Assembly (NCBI RefSeq): GCF_035046485.1
Contig: NC_085137.1
Span: 452,778,980-452,842,979, forward strand
DNA length: 64,000 bases
DNA from: Aedes albopictus
Taxonomy: Eukaryota > Arthropoda > Insecta > Diptera > Culicidae
Reading direction: 5' to 3'
Shown here in pieces: positions 22,705 through 35,116 of this stretch. A program made the position numbers and the translations under genes. The notes beneath the pieces were generated by a model. It was given only the letters and a program-made list of their open reading frames with translations. It ran no database searches and had not been told where the DNA came from. How positions within the stretch are numbered: position 1 is the stretch's first letter; the number at the start of each line of letters is the position of its first letter.

Positions 22705-23852
22705 TCAACAACTCTTCGCCCACTCCAACTGAAACTTTTCATTCAAATCAACCATAGCAAAATGAACCCACGCACAATCCCATGGGTTTCCACTGAAAAA
22801 GGAAACCCTCAGACCGCTGGCAATGGATTCGAATCGCTCAATTGTGTGCAGTTGGTTGTTTTCAATGAAAAAATCTTTTAGCTTCGGAAGATGCCACATG
22901 CGCACGTCTAGCCGTCGTAGCTGATTAGAACTAAGGTCGAGGGTCTTCACTACAGGAAGATGGATCGAGCTCCAAGAATCCAGGTGAGAAATACGATTGT
23001 AGGATAGGAGCAGACTGGTCAAGCTCTTGAGCGAAGACAAGTCAAAGTGATCTATGTTGGAAATAAGATTGTGCCGTAGATTTAGGGCACGTAGGCTAGT
23101 GAATTGTTTTAGTCTAGGCACATGACTGAGTCGATTGTATTCCAGATTTAGCATGGTCAGCTTTGGCATACTCCAGCGTTCAGTATCGATATTGGAGATG
23201 TTGTTCTGTTTAAGCACTAAAACAAGTAACGAAGGCAGATGAACTGAATTTCGATCCGAAACTTTCGAAATAGAGCATTCATTGAATGTCACATGTGTCA
23301 GCTTGTTCAATCCGTTCAAGCTACTCAGGTTTAACGATTCAACGTTATTGTTACTCCACTCTAAATCGTTCAATTTCACCAGCTTGTCGATGTTGACTGG
23401 AATAGATGTGATGGAAGTATTTCTGACCTCTATTTTCCACGTTACAATATCGTTCGTTTTTTGCCAACTGACGATAACAATCTCAGATACCTCACTTTGT
23501 GCAATACGTAAGAGTTCTATCGTTGGCAGTAAATACACTTTGGAAACCGAACAATGTTTTATGGTGAACCGTATAACTCTTTGGTCAAGATGCTCGAAGG
23601 TATTAGCTGTAGGGCTCCAGATGGTCACATTAATCATATCAAACATAACTTTATGACTGTAGTTGAAAGGCACTTCCAAAGGTGTGGAACCATTGATGAC
23701 AATATCCCGCAGCACATACCTATGGTTGTTGCTCGATCCCAAGTGTATCGGAAGAAGATGTACCAACCTAGAATTCAGTAGATTAGGTTTAGATTTTTTT
23801 TTCAGACGTTTTTTTTTTAAACTAGATCATTCACCAACAGTTGGAATACCAT
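22705..23852 (-). CDS. LRR gene C1: secreted LRR protein (LRIM-like, no coiled coil)
   Basis: Predicted exon 1 is 23852-23839 (ATG GTA TTC CAA CT). The intron is 23838-23768 (71 nt, donor GTTGGT, acceptor CTAG). Exon 2 is 23767-22705. The single-exon reading would begin at TTG, not ATG, which supports the upstream exon. Counting from the TTG codon as 1: hydrophobic start, NGSTPLEV at 25-32, NYS and NVT glycosylation-type sites, Cys72, about nine LRRs from residue 80 to 315 (for example LVLVLKQNNISNI, LRALNLRHNLISNI, VKTLDLSSNQLRRL), Cys164, and a cap GNPWDCAWVHFAMVDL with Cys331 and final Cys353. There is no C-terminal coiled coil and no transmembrane segment. This length and cap fit coil-less mosquito LRIM-type proteins. 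Function in humoral immunity is inference. An identical copy is C2, and E is the nearest diverged relative. Confidence 0.85.
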
Positions 23853-24179
23853 TCTGACGGTGTGGCGTTGACTGCCGATATAAAAAATCAGAATATTGGA
23901 AGCAACAGCGAGACAAATGGCATTTTAGGCTCTTGCATCATTTACTGTAATAGTCGTTAACGCCGCTTAAGTGTGCAATTGTGAAATTAATTTGGCGTGA
24001 CTGACAATTCACAGCACGATATTTCATTTCAAAATCAAATTTAGTTGATACCTGCTTCTTCTTCTACTAGTTTCTGCCACTTTATAAATAAGTGAATCAA
24101 AAAAGGCTAACACAGAAACAAAAAAAAATAATACATATTAATTTTACGATATAGAGTTCGTATCGTACTCTCGGGTTGA

Positions 24180-25080
24180 ATCATAGGAATCCTTGTAACA
24201 ATTTCTGCAGAAATCCTTTGAGAAATTTCTGGGGGAATCCTTGAAAAAAAAATTTGAATGCAATACATTTCTCAAATAATTGTCTGAGAAATTTCCAAAT
24301 TAATGGCCTAAGGAATTTCCAGAGGAATTCCAGAAAACTTTGGTATGTAATTTGCAAAGAAGATTTGAAAGGAATTACTTAATGATTTTCCAAACAAACT
24401 GCCGAAGGAATTTCCAAAGAAAGTGCTTCACACCAAAGTAATTCGCAAAGGGATCGTCGAAGAAATTATCAATGGAACAGCCAAAAGGAATTCTCAAAGA
24501 AATTTCCAAAAAAAATTCTAAAGAATGCCAACAAAATTAATAAACAAATTGCCGAAACAATTCTCGAAAGCAAAAAATATGTGTACAATCAAATTATGAA
24601 GAATTTAAAAAGAAATCCCTATAAAATTGCCGAAGAAATTTGCAAAGGAACTGTAGAAGGAATTGCCAGAGGGATTTCAGAGGAAAAAATTGAAAAAAAA
24701 AATTTCAGTACAAATTTCCAAAGAAATTGTTGATTAAATTACAATGGAACTACTGCAGGAAATACTAAAAAAACAAACATGCTGAAGGAATATTAATTAT
24801 TTTTATTGATGTTTTTGGGTGGGCCCAAGGTGAAAGCTGCAGTGGTGATCTGAATTGTCTGAGGATGGCTGAAAGCAAAGAGTAGACCGAAACATCACAC
24901 AAATAAAAGGCTTTTTTATGGCTCACCGAAAAACATCAATAAATAGGATAAATATCCATCATCGGTGATTAACACAACCAATATCTAAAGGAATTAGGTA
25001 CCACAGAACTATCTAAAGAAAAAGGCGAAGGAATTTCACAAATTATTCCTAAACATTAATTCGAAAAAAAAAAAATCTAA
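24180..25080. repeat. Degenerate minisatellite (AAGAAATTTCCAAAGGAATT-type)
   Basis: Words like AAGGAATTTCCAAAGAAAT and ATTGCCGAAG recur every 25-35 bp in an A-rich background. Short ORFs in and beside it are artefacts. The hairpin at 24802-24943 is inserted in it. Confidence 0.75.
24802..24943 (+). mobile_element. Short element with ~23-bp inverted ends and hammerhead-like core
   Basis: TTATTGATGTTTTTGGGTGGGCC (24803 on) is mirrored by the inverse at about 24919-24943. Between them lies CTGAGGA (24859-24865), 23 nt, then GAAAC (24889-24893) and ATC. CUGANGA...GAAA is the hammerhead ribozyme core arrangement, known from Penelope-like elements. Stem II is weak here, so activity is doubtful. 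Confidence 0.45.
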
Positions 25081-25391
25081 AATAAATTGACGAACAATTT
25101 TCAAAAGCATTACCTAAGAAATTCACAAAGTAGAATATTCACAAGAACAACAGAATCGTGTCTCAAATATATTTTCGACAACAATTATACCGCTGAAGTA
25201 AATACCGAAGGAAATCTCAAAGGAATTTCCAAAAAAATCACTATGATAATCAATGTATTGCCTTTTTCCGGTTGCACCAGTCGGCCAATATTTCGGAAAT
25301 AGTCGTAAAAATGAAGCATTTGAAGGCAAAGTGCGTTTAATTGACTAATTGAGAAATTAAATTGAGAAGAAAAAAAAACACCACTTGTTTT

Positions 25392-25460
25392 GGTAGGATT
25401 CGAACCCTAGACTCGGTATCGCTTGATCGGCGCTTTAACCAGTCAAGCCACAGAACAAGT
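25392..25460 (-). other. tRNA-like sequence (probably tRNA-derived repeat)
   Basis: The minus strand reads ACTTGTT...TGGCTTGACTGGTTAAAGC (A-box-like)...GGGTTCGAATCC (B-box-like)...AACAAGT. The outer 7 bp pair perfectly, but the T-stem is not a clean 5 bp and position 14 is G, so I do not call a functional tRNA. A poly-T run follows at about 25370, a possible Pol III terminator. The copy in unit 2 is at 33733-33801. Confidence 0.5.
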
Positions 25461-26440
25461 TACGATTCGGCGGAATAGAAAGCCTAACTGGCTTCGAAGC
25501 GAGGAGATGCCTAGCTCCCGCGTTCTCGCGGCCTACGAACAGCAAGTGCGAGCGAAATACTAACTTCATGTATTATACGTAGTTTTTTTTATTTATTTGT
25601 AAATTTAATAGCTCATACTTCTCACAACTGTACTGGACAAAGTATTCTTAGGACCTTCAAGAAATACATAAAGGGATTTTCGCGACAAATGTTGAGTTCG
25701 AACGGAAATTACAAACTTACTGTATTTTGAGACGATTGTGTAGTTTTCAGGGTTCATACTATTCACAATTATGCTGTAATATATTTTTTATTAAAAAGTC
25801 AATCGTAAGCTGAAGATGAAAGTGCGTTCTAATAAAACCAACTAAGCGACTTAAATAATTGGTTAATACCAGGAGACATTTACCAAAGAAGTAAAAAAAA
25901 TCATTCTGGATCTACCACGAATTGAGCCTAAATACCTCCAACAAGTCGACATACTTATATAAAACATGTGAGTTTAAATCTCATCATTTATGATAATCAA
26001 AATTAGGCCCCAATAACCTCTTGGCGAAAATGAAAAAATGGCATTCAGAGGCATAGCAAATCCGGCTTTGGCCATGGTGTTCAACTCTTTCCAGTTGTAG
26101 CATTACCAGATTCTTGATAATAGAAGGATTGCTCGGTACTCAAAATTGTTTAAATTGATCACTCAGGCCACTATCAGGACCGAAAAAATGATACACACAT
26201 TTTAGATTAATCCTACTTAGAGGGTTCTAAACAAAATAACCAGCTTGGATAAAATTAGCACCATTTTGGTAATTTATTTATAGAATATAGGTAAGTCTGT
26301 TGATTGTTCTTTCTTACCAATCCAAAACGTAAAACAGGTAATGAAGTAATTCCGGGAGTAGCCTAAGTTTTATTCGAATGCGCCATTTATAAATATTGGA
26401 ATTGTCGTGTGAAGTTTTCAATTTAAGGCGACTGTCAAGG
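25461..26440. other. AT-rich spacer between genes C1 and D1
   Basis: No ORF with domain content. A minus-strand AATAAA (26368-26373), about 400 bp beyond the stop of gene D1, is a possible poly(A) site. Confidence 0.4.
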
Positions 26441-26720
26441 AAAAATTCTAAGGGGTGCCAGGCACCCCTGGAACCCTCCCTAGCTACGCCAATAAATTCC
26501 TGGAAGAACTCCGGGGAAAATCTCTTTCAGGACTCTTGGAGAAACACCTCAATGTTTGGCTGAAGAATCTTCAGTTAGAATTTAAGTGGAAATCATCGAG
26601 ACACCTTTCGAAGAGATCCCTGGGTGAACCTGAGGTGAAACCCCTAGAAGAACTGGAAAAGAAATACTTTAAAAATGTCCAGAAGCATTCCCTGAAAGTA
26701 CTCCACGCCCTGACATCCTA
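26441..26720. repeat. Short hairpin plus minisatellite-like sequence
   Basis: AGGGGTGCCAGGCACCCCT at about 26451-26469 is a perfect hairpin. It is followed by about 200 bp of GAAGAACT/GGAGAAAC-type drifted repeat. The plus ORF here (26455-26721) is a repeat artefact. Confidence 0.5.
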
Positions 26721-26775
26721 AATGAACAGCGTCTTAGGCACTTTCCACTTTTGTAGATGGACTTCTGGCCCAAAT

Positions 26776-27918
26776 CTACTGGCAACTTTCCGCCCACTCC
26801 AGCTGCAGCTTCTCGTTCAGGTCAACCATGGCAAAGTGCACCCATTCGCAGTCCCAAGGATTCGCACCGAAGAAGAATTTCTGCATCGTACTAGCGATCG
26901 ATTCAAATCCACCAATTGTGCGCAACTGATTGTGCTCTATCCTGAGCTCATAAAGCTTTGGCAAATCCCACTGGCTGGTATCGAGGTTTCGTAACTGGTT
27001 CCGATTAAGATCCAGGTGGGTCAGATGAGGCAGGTGGATCGAGCTCCATGAATCTAGAAGGATAATACTGTTGTTGGCCAGAAGGAGGACCGATAGACGA
27101 CCAAGCGTTTCCAAAAGAATTGGGTCTATGATGGAAATCAGATTGTTCTGTAGATTGATGGTGTGAAGCTTATGGAATTGAGCTAGTTGAGGCAACTGGC
27201 TTAGTTGGTTGCTATCTAAATTGATAATCATGAGATCTGGCATGCTCCACCGTAAAGTGTTGATAAAGGCGATTCTATTATGATCCAGCTCTAAAAATTG
27301 TAACGACGGTTGTTGCAATGAGTTGCGATCTGGTACTTCTGAAATAGAACATCCACTGAATACAATATGTTTGAGATGTCGGAATCCGTTAAAGATACTA
27401 AGATCCAGAGCGTTGACTTCATTATCAATCCAATGGATTTCTGTCAATTTTAGCAATTTGCCTAGGTAGGTCGGGAGCGTTCTAGTCGAAGAATTTCTTA
27501 CTATTATTCGCCAGGTTTTAGTATTGTCTATCTCGTACGGATCGACAACTTCTATCTCAGTTACGTTACCATTTGTGATAACTAGAATTTGTATCGATGG
27601 AAGTAGGAAAACCTGGGATACTGAGCAATCCATCAGACTTAACATCGTGACTCTATTAGCAAGCAGCATGTAGGTGTCCACTGTTGCGTTCCAGATGGTT
27701 ACATTTTTCATTTCCAATGTCACATATCGACTGTTGTTAAGACCCACTTCCAAGGGTGTGGACCCATTTAGGTGGATATCTTGGATGAGAACTCGCTGAC
27801 GGTAGTTCGTCGATACTGAACGGAGTTTGAGAAGAAGCACTCTGAAATTCAGTGAGAAATTTTAGAAAATACGCTCGTGAGATATCGAGAAATGACGCAA
27901 CAGCAGTTGGATTACCAT
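26776..27918 (-). CDS. LRR gene D1: secreted LRR protein (LRIM-like)
   Basis: Predicted exon 1 is 27918-27902 (ATG GTA ATC CAA CTG CT), one codon longer than in the other members. The intron is 27901-27842 (60 nt, donor GTTGCG, acceptor TTTCAG). Exon 2 is 27841-26776 and its own frame starts at GTG. It encodes a signal-peptide-like start (LLLKLRS), NGSTPLEV, NVT, the motif DCSVSQVFLLPS (Cys72), LRRs such as LQFLELDHNRIAFI, LHTINLQNNLISII and LTHLDLNRNQLRNL, and a cap NPWDCEWVHFAMVDL ending ESCQ. Same orientation as C1, about 2.9 kb away. Identical to D2. Closer to A than to C in the first cysteine motif (D/A: CS-SQVFLL). Immune role inferred from family resemblance only. Confidence 0.85.
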
Positions 27919-28647
27919 CCTAGAAGGTGTAACTGGCGATATCGCATCCTACCGAATTAAGTTTTTTTTTCTGAGAAATAGTTAGGCAAATTAGGTTTTA
28001 ATAGTGGCATGCAATGGTTTAGTAATCATTTTTTTTTATTAGATTCAAGTTTGCATTTGTCGATGTACAATTTACAATCATACTGTTAGTTGTTATGGTT
28101 GGCACCTCGACTTCTATTTATGTCCATCATTGGCTAATCAGGAGAAAAATTACCATAAAAAATAAAAAAAGCTTAATATTGCTCTTTTTTTATATTTTTG
28201 ACATTTCTCTTGAATAAGTTGATATAGTCTTCTAGTCTTTAGCGTTACGTCCCAAATCCGACAAAGCCTGCTTCCTAGCACAGTTTATTCTCCTATGAGC
28301 ACTTCCACTGCACAGTAATCAACATAAAGATTTTTCGGCAAATAAACACTTTGCATGGCAGGCAAAAATATACTCTGTGCCCGAGAAAGTTAGGGACATT
28401 TCCATTACGAGAAGTTTCTGAACTGACGGGGATTCGATGTCGTGTGGAATAGCCTTGCTGAATACCGCTTTGGCTGTATGAATCCAAAGTGATGTAGCAA
28501 AAACAAAAAAAAAATAAAAAAAATACGTGTAACTGACAGTAATTTTCAGGAAAATTCAATTGTTTCGACATAAAGATGTATCTGCAAATGAACATACTGA
28601 AGTAATTGACGAAAGTCGTGAAGGTAACACTCCAGTACGTACCATGT
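27919..28647. other. Upstream region of gene D1
   Basis: AT-rich, no gene recognised. It ends at the duplication junction (GTACGTACCATGT). Confidence 0.4.
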
Positions 28648-30624
28648 GAATTAAGGAAGACGCCCTTCAAAAATCCTGGAGGAATTTTACTCAGCAGTAT
28701 TATTAAGGAATACCTATCAGAATTCTACGGAATCTCTGGATTCTAAGAAAATTCATTTCAGGATTTTGGGGTATTCCCTAGGGTGAAATCCCTTTCAGGA
28801 TTCTAAGAAATTTCTGGATGATCTGGGTTGATTCTTCTTAGGATTCTGGAAAACCCTCACTTAGGATCCCACATAGAATTCTGAGGAAATCTTTCTCAGC
28901 ATTCTCAAGAACTCCTCTCAGACTTCTTGGAGAATCATACTCAGCATTCTCAGAATTGTGGCGAAACTTTTCTTAGAATTCTGGGGGAATATTTCTTAGG
29001 ATTCTAGGGGAATCCCACACAGGATTCTGCGTAATATCCTTCCCAAGATTCTCAGAAAATTCGGCTTTCTGGGGAAATTCCCGTCAGGATTCTGAGACCA
29101 TGATTCTGGAGAAATCATTGGGAATCTGAGGCTATATTTTTCAAGATTCCAGGGCACTTTCTTTCAGAATTATTAATTATTGAAGAATCTGTCACGAGAT
29201 TGTGAGCAGAATTTTCTAGAGAAATTTGGATTTTGGAGAATCCCTCACATAGATTTCGTGATTCCTGTTAGGGTTCGAAAGAAAACCTTCTCAGCATTGT
29301 ATGAAAATCTCAGTAGAGTTCTGTTTTCTGTATTCTGGAGCAGTTGCTCGCAAAATCCCTTTTAGGATTCTGGGAGAATCTCTCTTAGTAATCAGGGAAA
29401 ATCGCTGACAAGACTATGGGAAGATTCTCTTGAGGTTCTGGTGTAATTATTTAAAGTATTCTGGGGGAATCACTCTCAGAGTTCTGGGACAACCCCTTTC
29501 AGGAGTTCAGGGGAGTCCTTTCAAAGATTTTGGGAGAATGTCTTGTAGGAATCTGCTGTAATTTTTCTGTTTTATGTGGGAATACCTCTTAGAATTCCAG
29601 GGAGAATCCTTATCAGATTTTCGGAAAATAACCCGCTTAGGTTAATAGATATATTTCTTTCAAGAATCAGGAAGAACCCCTCTTATGATCCCTCTCATGA
29701 TTCTGAGTAAATCGCTCGTAGAATTCTTCGGCATACCTTTCGGGATTCTAGCAGAATTATTATCAGCATTTTAAAAGATTCCACCCAGGATTTTTGGGGA
29801 ATTCTTGGAGAATACTCAAAGGATTCTGGAGGAATTCCCCTCAGGATTCTGGGGGAATCCTATCTTCCAGAATTATATGAGCAGGATTCTGTGGCAGTCC
29901 CGCCAGGTATTTTGAGGAAACCTTTCTCAGGATTCTGGAGTAATCCTTCTTAGAGTTCTAAGCTACGCTTTTCAGGATTCTGGGTAAATTCTTTTAAGTT
30001 TCTTGGGGAATTCATCTTAGAATTCCGAAAACCTTTTTTTGTGAGAATCTTTCTCAATATTCTACATGAATTTATCTCAATAATGTGGATGAACCGCGCT
30101 TGAAATTTCTCTCAGGATTCTGGGAGAATCCATCTTAGGATTCTGGGATAATCGTATTCAGGATTCTGGGATAACTCCTCTTAGGATTCTGGAACATTTT
30201 GGGACAATCCCAAGGGAGAACTTCTATTAGGATTCTGAGACAATCTATCACAGGATTCTGGGAGAATTCCTCTCGGGACTCTGAGACAATCTGTCTCATA
30301 GATATGAAGTAATCTCTCTCATGATTATAGGAAAATCCTCAATGGAATTAAGAGAGAATTCCTACCAAGATACCGGAAGGGTCTTGCTTTCTTTTCTAGG
30401 TAATGTCGCTCAGGATTCTGGTGTGATCATTTTCAACAATCTTAAGGAACTCCTTTCAGAATTCTGGAGGAGTCTCTCTCACAGTTTTGTATTACTTTAT
30501 AACATCGAATCGATGTGAAAAACATCGATTCAAAGCATTCGATTAAATCGGTGAATCGATTCTGTTAATCCGATTCGAATCGATTCACAAAAATCGATGT
30601 TTCAGCCAGATTTGCCCAATGCTA
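28648..30624. mobile_element. Truncated second copy of the hAT-like minisatellite element
   Basis: It corresponds to 20306-22282 and keeps the right terminal repeat and the flanking AACTCCTG (30625-30632). The left end was lost because the duplication breakpoint lies inside the element. Confidence 0.85.
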
Positions 30625-30918
30625 AACTCCTGATGAAATCCTTAAATAAAACTTGTGGTGGAACTCCAGGAGGAACTTCTATGAGAGCCTCGGAAGGAAC
30701 TCAAGGAACTAAATTAACTTATATGGATTAAATAGAAAATTCCGATTCAGCTCAGAATCGTAAGTCGTAAATCAAAAATTAAGGTATACCTGTCTACATA
30801 CTTTCAGTATTTTCCGAAATTCTAGCAGATTCTTAAGAACCTTCATCGTTGGAAGCGAAAAGTTTTTGAATAAAATAATGCATTTCGTTATTTATATTAG
30901 CCATTGATATTAACAGTT

Positions 30919-30924
30919 TTTATT
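30919..30924 (-). other. Polyadenylation signal of LRR gene C2
   Basis: AATAAA on the minus strand, in the same place as in C1. Confidence 0.6.
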
Positions 30925-31046
30925 GAACATATACATAATAACTATTCTAAGTGTTACACTTGTCCTTACTTAGATTGAATTCCAAACATTTCCGTGGATC
31001 GGTTTGTGACAAACGGGCAAGCTTATCGTATTTACACCCATTAGGT

Positions 31047-32193
31047 TCAACAACTCTTCGCCCACTCCAACTGAAACTTTTCATTCAAATCAACCATAGC
31101 AAAATGAACCCACGCACAATCCCATGGGTTTCCACTGAAAAAGGAAACCCTCAGACCGCTGGCAATGGATTCGAATCGCTCAATTGTGTGCAGTTGGTTG
31201 TTTTCAATGAAAAAATCTTTTAGCTTCGGAAGATGCCACATGCGCACGTCTAGCCGTCGTAGCTGATTAGAACTAAGGTCGAGGGTCTTCACTACAGGAA
31301 GATGGATCGAGCTCCAAGAATCCAGGTGAGAAATACGATTGTAGGATAGGAGCAGACTGGTCAAGCTCTTGAGCGAAGACAAGTCAAAGTGATCTATGTT
31401 GGAAATAAGATTGTGCCGTAGATTTAGGGCACGTAGGCTAGTGAATTGTTTTAGTCTAGGCACATGACTGAGTCGATTGTATTCCAGATTTAGCATGGTC
31501 AGCTTTGGCATACTCCAGCGTTCAGTATCGATATTGGAGATGTTGTTCTGTTTAAGCACTAAAACAAGTAACGAAGGCAGATGAACTGAATTTCGATCCG
31601 AAACTTTCGAAATAGAGCATTCATTGAATGTCACATGTGTCAGCTTGTTCAATCCGTTCAAGCTACTCAGGTTTAACGATTCAACGTTATTGTTACTCCA
31701 CTCTAAATCGTTCAATTTCACCAGCTTGTCGATGTTGACTGGAATAGATGTGATGGAAGTATTTCTGACCTCTATTTTCCACGTTACAATATCGTTCGTT
31801 TTTTGCCAACTGACGATAACAATCTCAGATACCTCACTTTGTGCAATACGTAAGAGTTCTATCGTTGGCAGTAAATACACTTTGGAAACCGAACAATGTT
31901 TTATGGTGAACCGTATAACTCTTTGGTCAAGATGCTCGAAGGTATTAGCTGTAGGGCTCCAGATGGTCACATTAATCATATCAAACATAACTTTATGACT
32001 GTAGTTGAAAGGCACTTCCAAAGGTGTGGAACCATTGATGACAATATCCCGCAGCACATACCTATGGTTGTTGCTCGATCCCAAGTGTATCGGAAGAAGA
32101 TGTACCAACCTAGAATTCAGTAGATTAGGTTTAGATTTTTTTTTCAGACGTTTTTTTTTAAACTAGATCATTCACCAACAGTTGGAATACCAT
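31047..32193 (-). CDS. LRR gene C2: identical copy of C1
   Basis: The exon 2 protein is identical to C1 over all 353 codons. Predicted exon 1 is at 32193-32180. The intron is one base shorter than in C1 (9 T instead of 10), which should not affect splicing. The flanks are also identical, including about 120 bp to the poly(A) signal and the upstream block with GTAATAGTCGTTAACGCCGC. If real, C2 doubles the dose of C1. If the assembly is wrong, it does not exist. Confidence 0.8.
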
Positions 32194-32520
32194 TCTGACG
32201 GTGTGGCGTTGACTGCCGATATAAAAAATCAGAATATTGGAAGCAACAGCGAGACAAATGGCATTTTAGGCTCTTGCATCATTTACTGTAATAGTCGTTA
32301 ACGCCGCTTAAGTGTGCAATTGTGAAATTAATTTGGCGTGACTGACAATTCACAGCACGATATTTCATTTCAAAATCAAATTTAGTTGATACCTGCTTCT
32401 TCTTCTACTAGTTTCTGCCACTTTATAAATAAGTGAATCAAAAAAGGCTAACACAGAAACAAAAAAAAATAATACATATTAATTTTACGATATAGAGTTC
32501 GTATCGTACTCTCGGGTTGA

Positions 32521-33421
32521 ATCATAGGAATCCTTGTAACAATTTCTGCAGAAATCCTTTGAGAAATTTCTGGGGGAATCCTTGAAAAAAAAATTTGAAT
32601 GCAATACATTTCTCAAATAATTGTCTGAGAAATTTCCAAATTAATGGCCTAAGGAATTTCCAGAGGAATTCCAGAAAACTTTGGTATGTAATTTGCAAAG
32701 AAGATTTGAAAGGAATTACTTAATGATTTTCCAAACAAACTGCCGAAGGAATTTCCAAAGAAAGTGCTTCACACCAAAGTAATTCGCAAAGGGATCGTCG
32801 AAGAAATTATCAATGGAACAGCCAAAAGGAATTCTCAAAGAAATTTCCAAAAAAAATTCTAAAGAATGCCAACAAAATTAATAAACAAATTGCCGAAACA
32901 ATTCTCGAAAGCAAAAAATATGTGTACAATCAAATTATGAAGAATTTAAAAAGAAATCCCTATAAAATTGCCGAAGAAATTTGCAAAGGAACTGTAGAAG
33001 GAATTGCCAGAGGGATTTCAGAGGAAAAAATTGAAAAAAAAAATTTCAGTACAAATTTCCAAAGAAATTGTTGATTAAATTACAATGGAACTACTGCAGG
33101 AAATACTAAAAAAACAAACATGCTGAAGGAATATTAATTATTTTTATTGATGTTTTTGGGTGGGCCCAAGGTGAAAGCTGCAGTGGTGATCTGAATTGTC
33201 TGAGGATGGCTGAAAGCAAAGAGTAGACCGAAACATCACACAAATAAAAGGCTTTTTTATGGCTCACCGAAAAACATCAATAAATAGGATAAATATCCAT
33301 CATCGGTGATTAACACAACCAATATCTAAAGGAATTAGGTACCACAGAACTATCTAAAGAAAAAGGCGAAGGAATTTCACAAATTATTCCTAAACATTAA
33401 TTCGAAAAAAAAAAAATCTAA
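32521..33421. repeat. Degenerate minisatellite, unit 2 copy
   Basis: Same array as at 24180-25080, including the hairpin element (33143-33284) with the hammerhead-like core. Confidence 0.75.
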
Positions 33422-33732
33422 AATAAATTGACGAACAATTTTCAAAAGCATTACCTAAGAAATTCACAAAGTAGAATATTCACAAGAACAACAGAATCGT
33501 GTCTCAAATATATTTTCGACAACAATTATACCGCTGAAGTAAATACCGAAGGAAATCTCAAAGGAATTTCCAAAAAAATCACTATGATAATCAATGTATT
33601 GCCTTTTTCCGGTTGCACCAGTCGGCCAATATTTCGGAAATAGTCGTAAAAATGAAGCATTTGAAGGCAAAGTGCGTTTAATTGACTAATTGAGAAATTA
33701 AATTGAGAAGAAAAAAAAACACCACTTGTTTT

Positions 33733-33801
33733 GGTAGGATTCGAACCCTAGACTCGGTATCGCTTGATCGGCGCTTTAACCAGTCAAGCCACAGAACAAG
33801 T
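33733..33801 (-). other. tRNA-like sequence, unit 2 copy
   Basis: Identical to the sequence at 25392-25460. It carries the same imperfect T-stem, so it is likewise not called as a functional tRNA. Confidence 0.5.
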
Positions 33802-35116
33802 TACGATTCGGCGGAATAGAAAGCCTAACTGGCTTCGAAGCGAGGAGATGCCTAGCTCCCGCGTTCTCGCGGCCTACGAACAGCAAGTGCGAGCGAAATA
33901 CTAACTTCATGTATTATACGTAGTTTTTTTTATTTATTTGTAAATTTAATAGCTCATACTTCTCACAACTGTACTGGACAAAGTATTCTTAGGACCTTCA
34001 AGAAATACATAAAGGGATTTTCGCGACAAATGTTGAGTTCGAACGGAAATTACAAACTTACTGTATTTTGAGACGATTGTGTAGTTTTCAGGGTTCATAC
34101 TATTCACAATTATGCTGTAATATATTTTTTATTAAAAAGTCAATCGTAAGCTGAAGATGAAAGTGCGTTCTAATAAAACCAACTAAGCGACTTAAATAAT
34201 TGGTTAATACCAGGAGACATTTACCAAAGAAGTAAAAAAAATCATTCTGGATCTACCACGAATTGAGCCTAAATACCTCCAACAAGTCGACATACTTATA
34301 TAAAACATGTGAGTTTAAATCTCATCATTTATGATAATCAAAATTAGGCCCCAATAACCTCTTGGCGAAAATGAAAAAATGGCATTCAGAGGCATAGCAA
34401 ATCCGGCTTTGGCCATGGTGTTCAACTCTTTCCAGTTGTAGCATTACCAGATTCTTGATAATAGAAGGATTGCTCGGTACTCAAAATTGTTTAAATTGAT
34501 CACTCAGGCCACTATCAGGACCGAAAAAATGATACACACATTTTAGATTAATCCTACTTAGAGGGTTCTAAACAAAATAACCAGCTTGGATAAAATTAGC
34601 ACCATTTTGGTAATTTATTTATAGAATATAGGTAAGTCTGTTGATTGTTCTTTCTTACCAATCCAAAACGTAAAACAGGTAATGAAGTAATTCCGGGAGT
34701 AGCCTAAGTTTTATTCGAATGCGCCATTTATAAATATTGGAATTGTCGTGTGAAGTTTTCAATTTAAGGCGACTGTCAAGGAAAAATTCTAAGGGGTGCC
34801 AGGCACCCCTGGAACCCTCCCTAGCTACGCCAATAAATTCCTGGAAGAACTCCGGGGAAAATCTCTTTCAGGACTCTTGGAGAAACACCTCAATGTTTGG
34901 CTGAAGAATCTTCAGTTAGAATTTAAGTGGAAATCATCGAGACACCTTTCGAAGAGATCCCTGGGTGAACCTGAGGTGAAACCCCTAGAAGAACTGGAAA
35001 AGAAATACTTTAAAAATGTCCAGAAGCATTCCCTGAAAGTACTCCACGCCCTGACATCCTAAATGAACAGCGTCTTAGGCACTTTCCACTTTTGTAGATG
35101 GACTTCTGGCCCAAAT

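Larger units (their letters stand above)
20306..28647. repeat. Tandem segmental duplication, unit 1 (8342 bp; genes C1, D1)
   Basis: The unit starts with GAATTAAGGAAGACGCCC and ends with GTACGTACCATGT just before the same start word recurs at 28648. The two units are head to tail. The C and D proteins are identical between units and the lines I compared match base for base. The one difference I found is a T run in the intron of gene C (10 T at 23809-23818, 9 T in unit 2). At the junction I see only 1 bp of microhomology (G), so no long homologous flank drove the event. Confidence 0.9.

Noticed and set aside
23282..23781. Plus-strand ORFs opposite LRR gene C (and the equivalents opposite A, D and E)
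   Set aside because: Shadows of the minus-strand LRR genes, without independent motifs.
25392..25460. Functional tRNA gene
   Set aside because: The acceptor-like arm pairs but the T-stem is imperfect and no clear anticodon arm forms. Listed as tRNA-like only.
28293..28670. 125-codon minus-strand ORF across the duplication junction
   Set aside because: No domain, low complexity (FFLFFFCF), and not preserved at the same length at the end of unit 2.
19432..30632. CRISPR-like array in the minisatellites
   Set aside because: The repeats are degenerate, with no constant repeat/spacer lengths, in a eukaryotic context.
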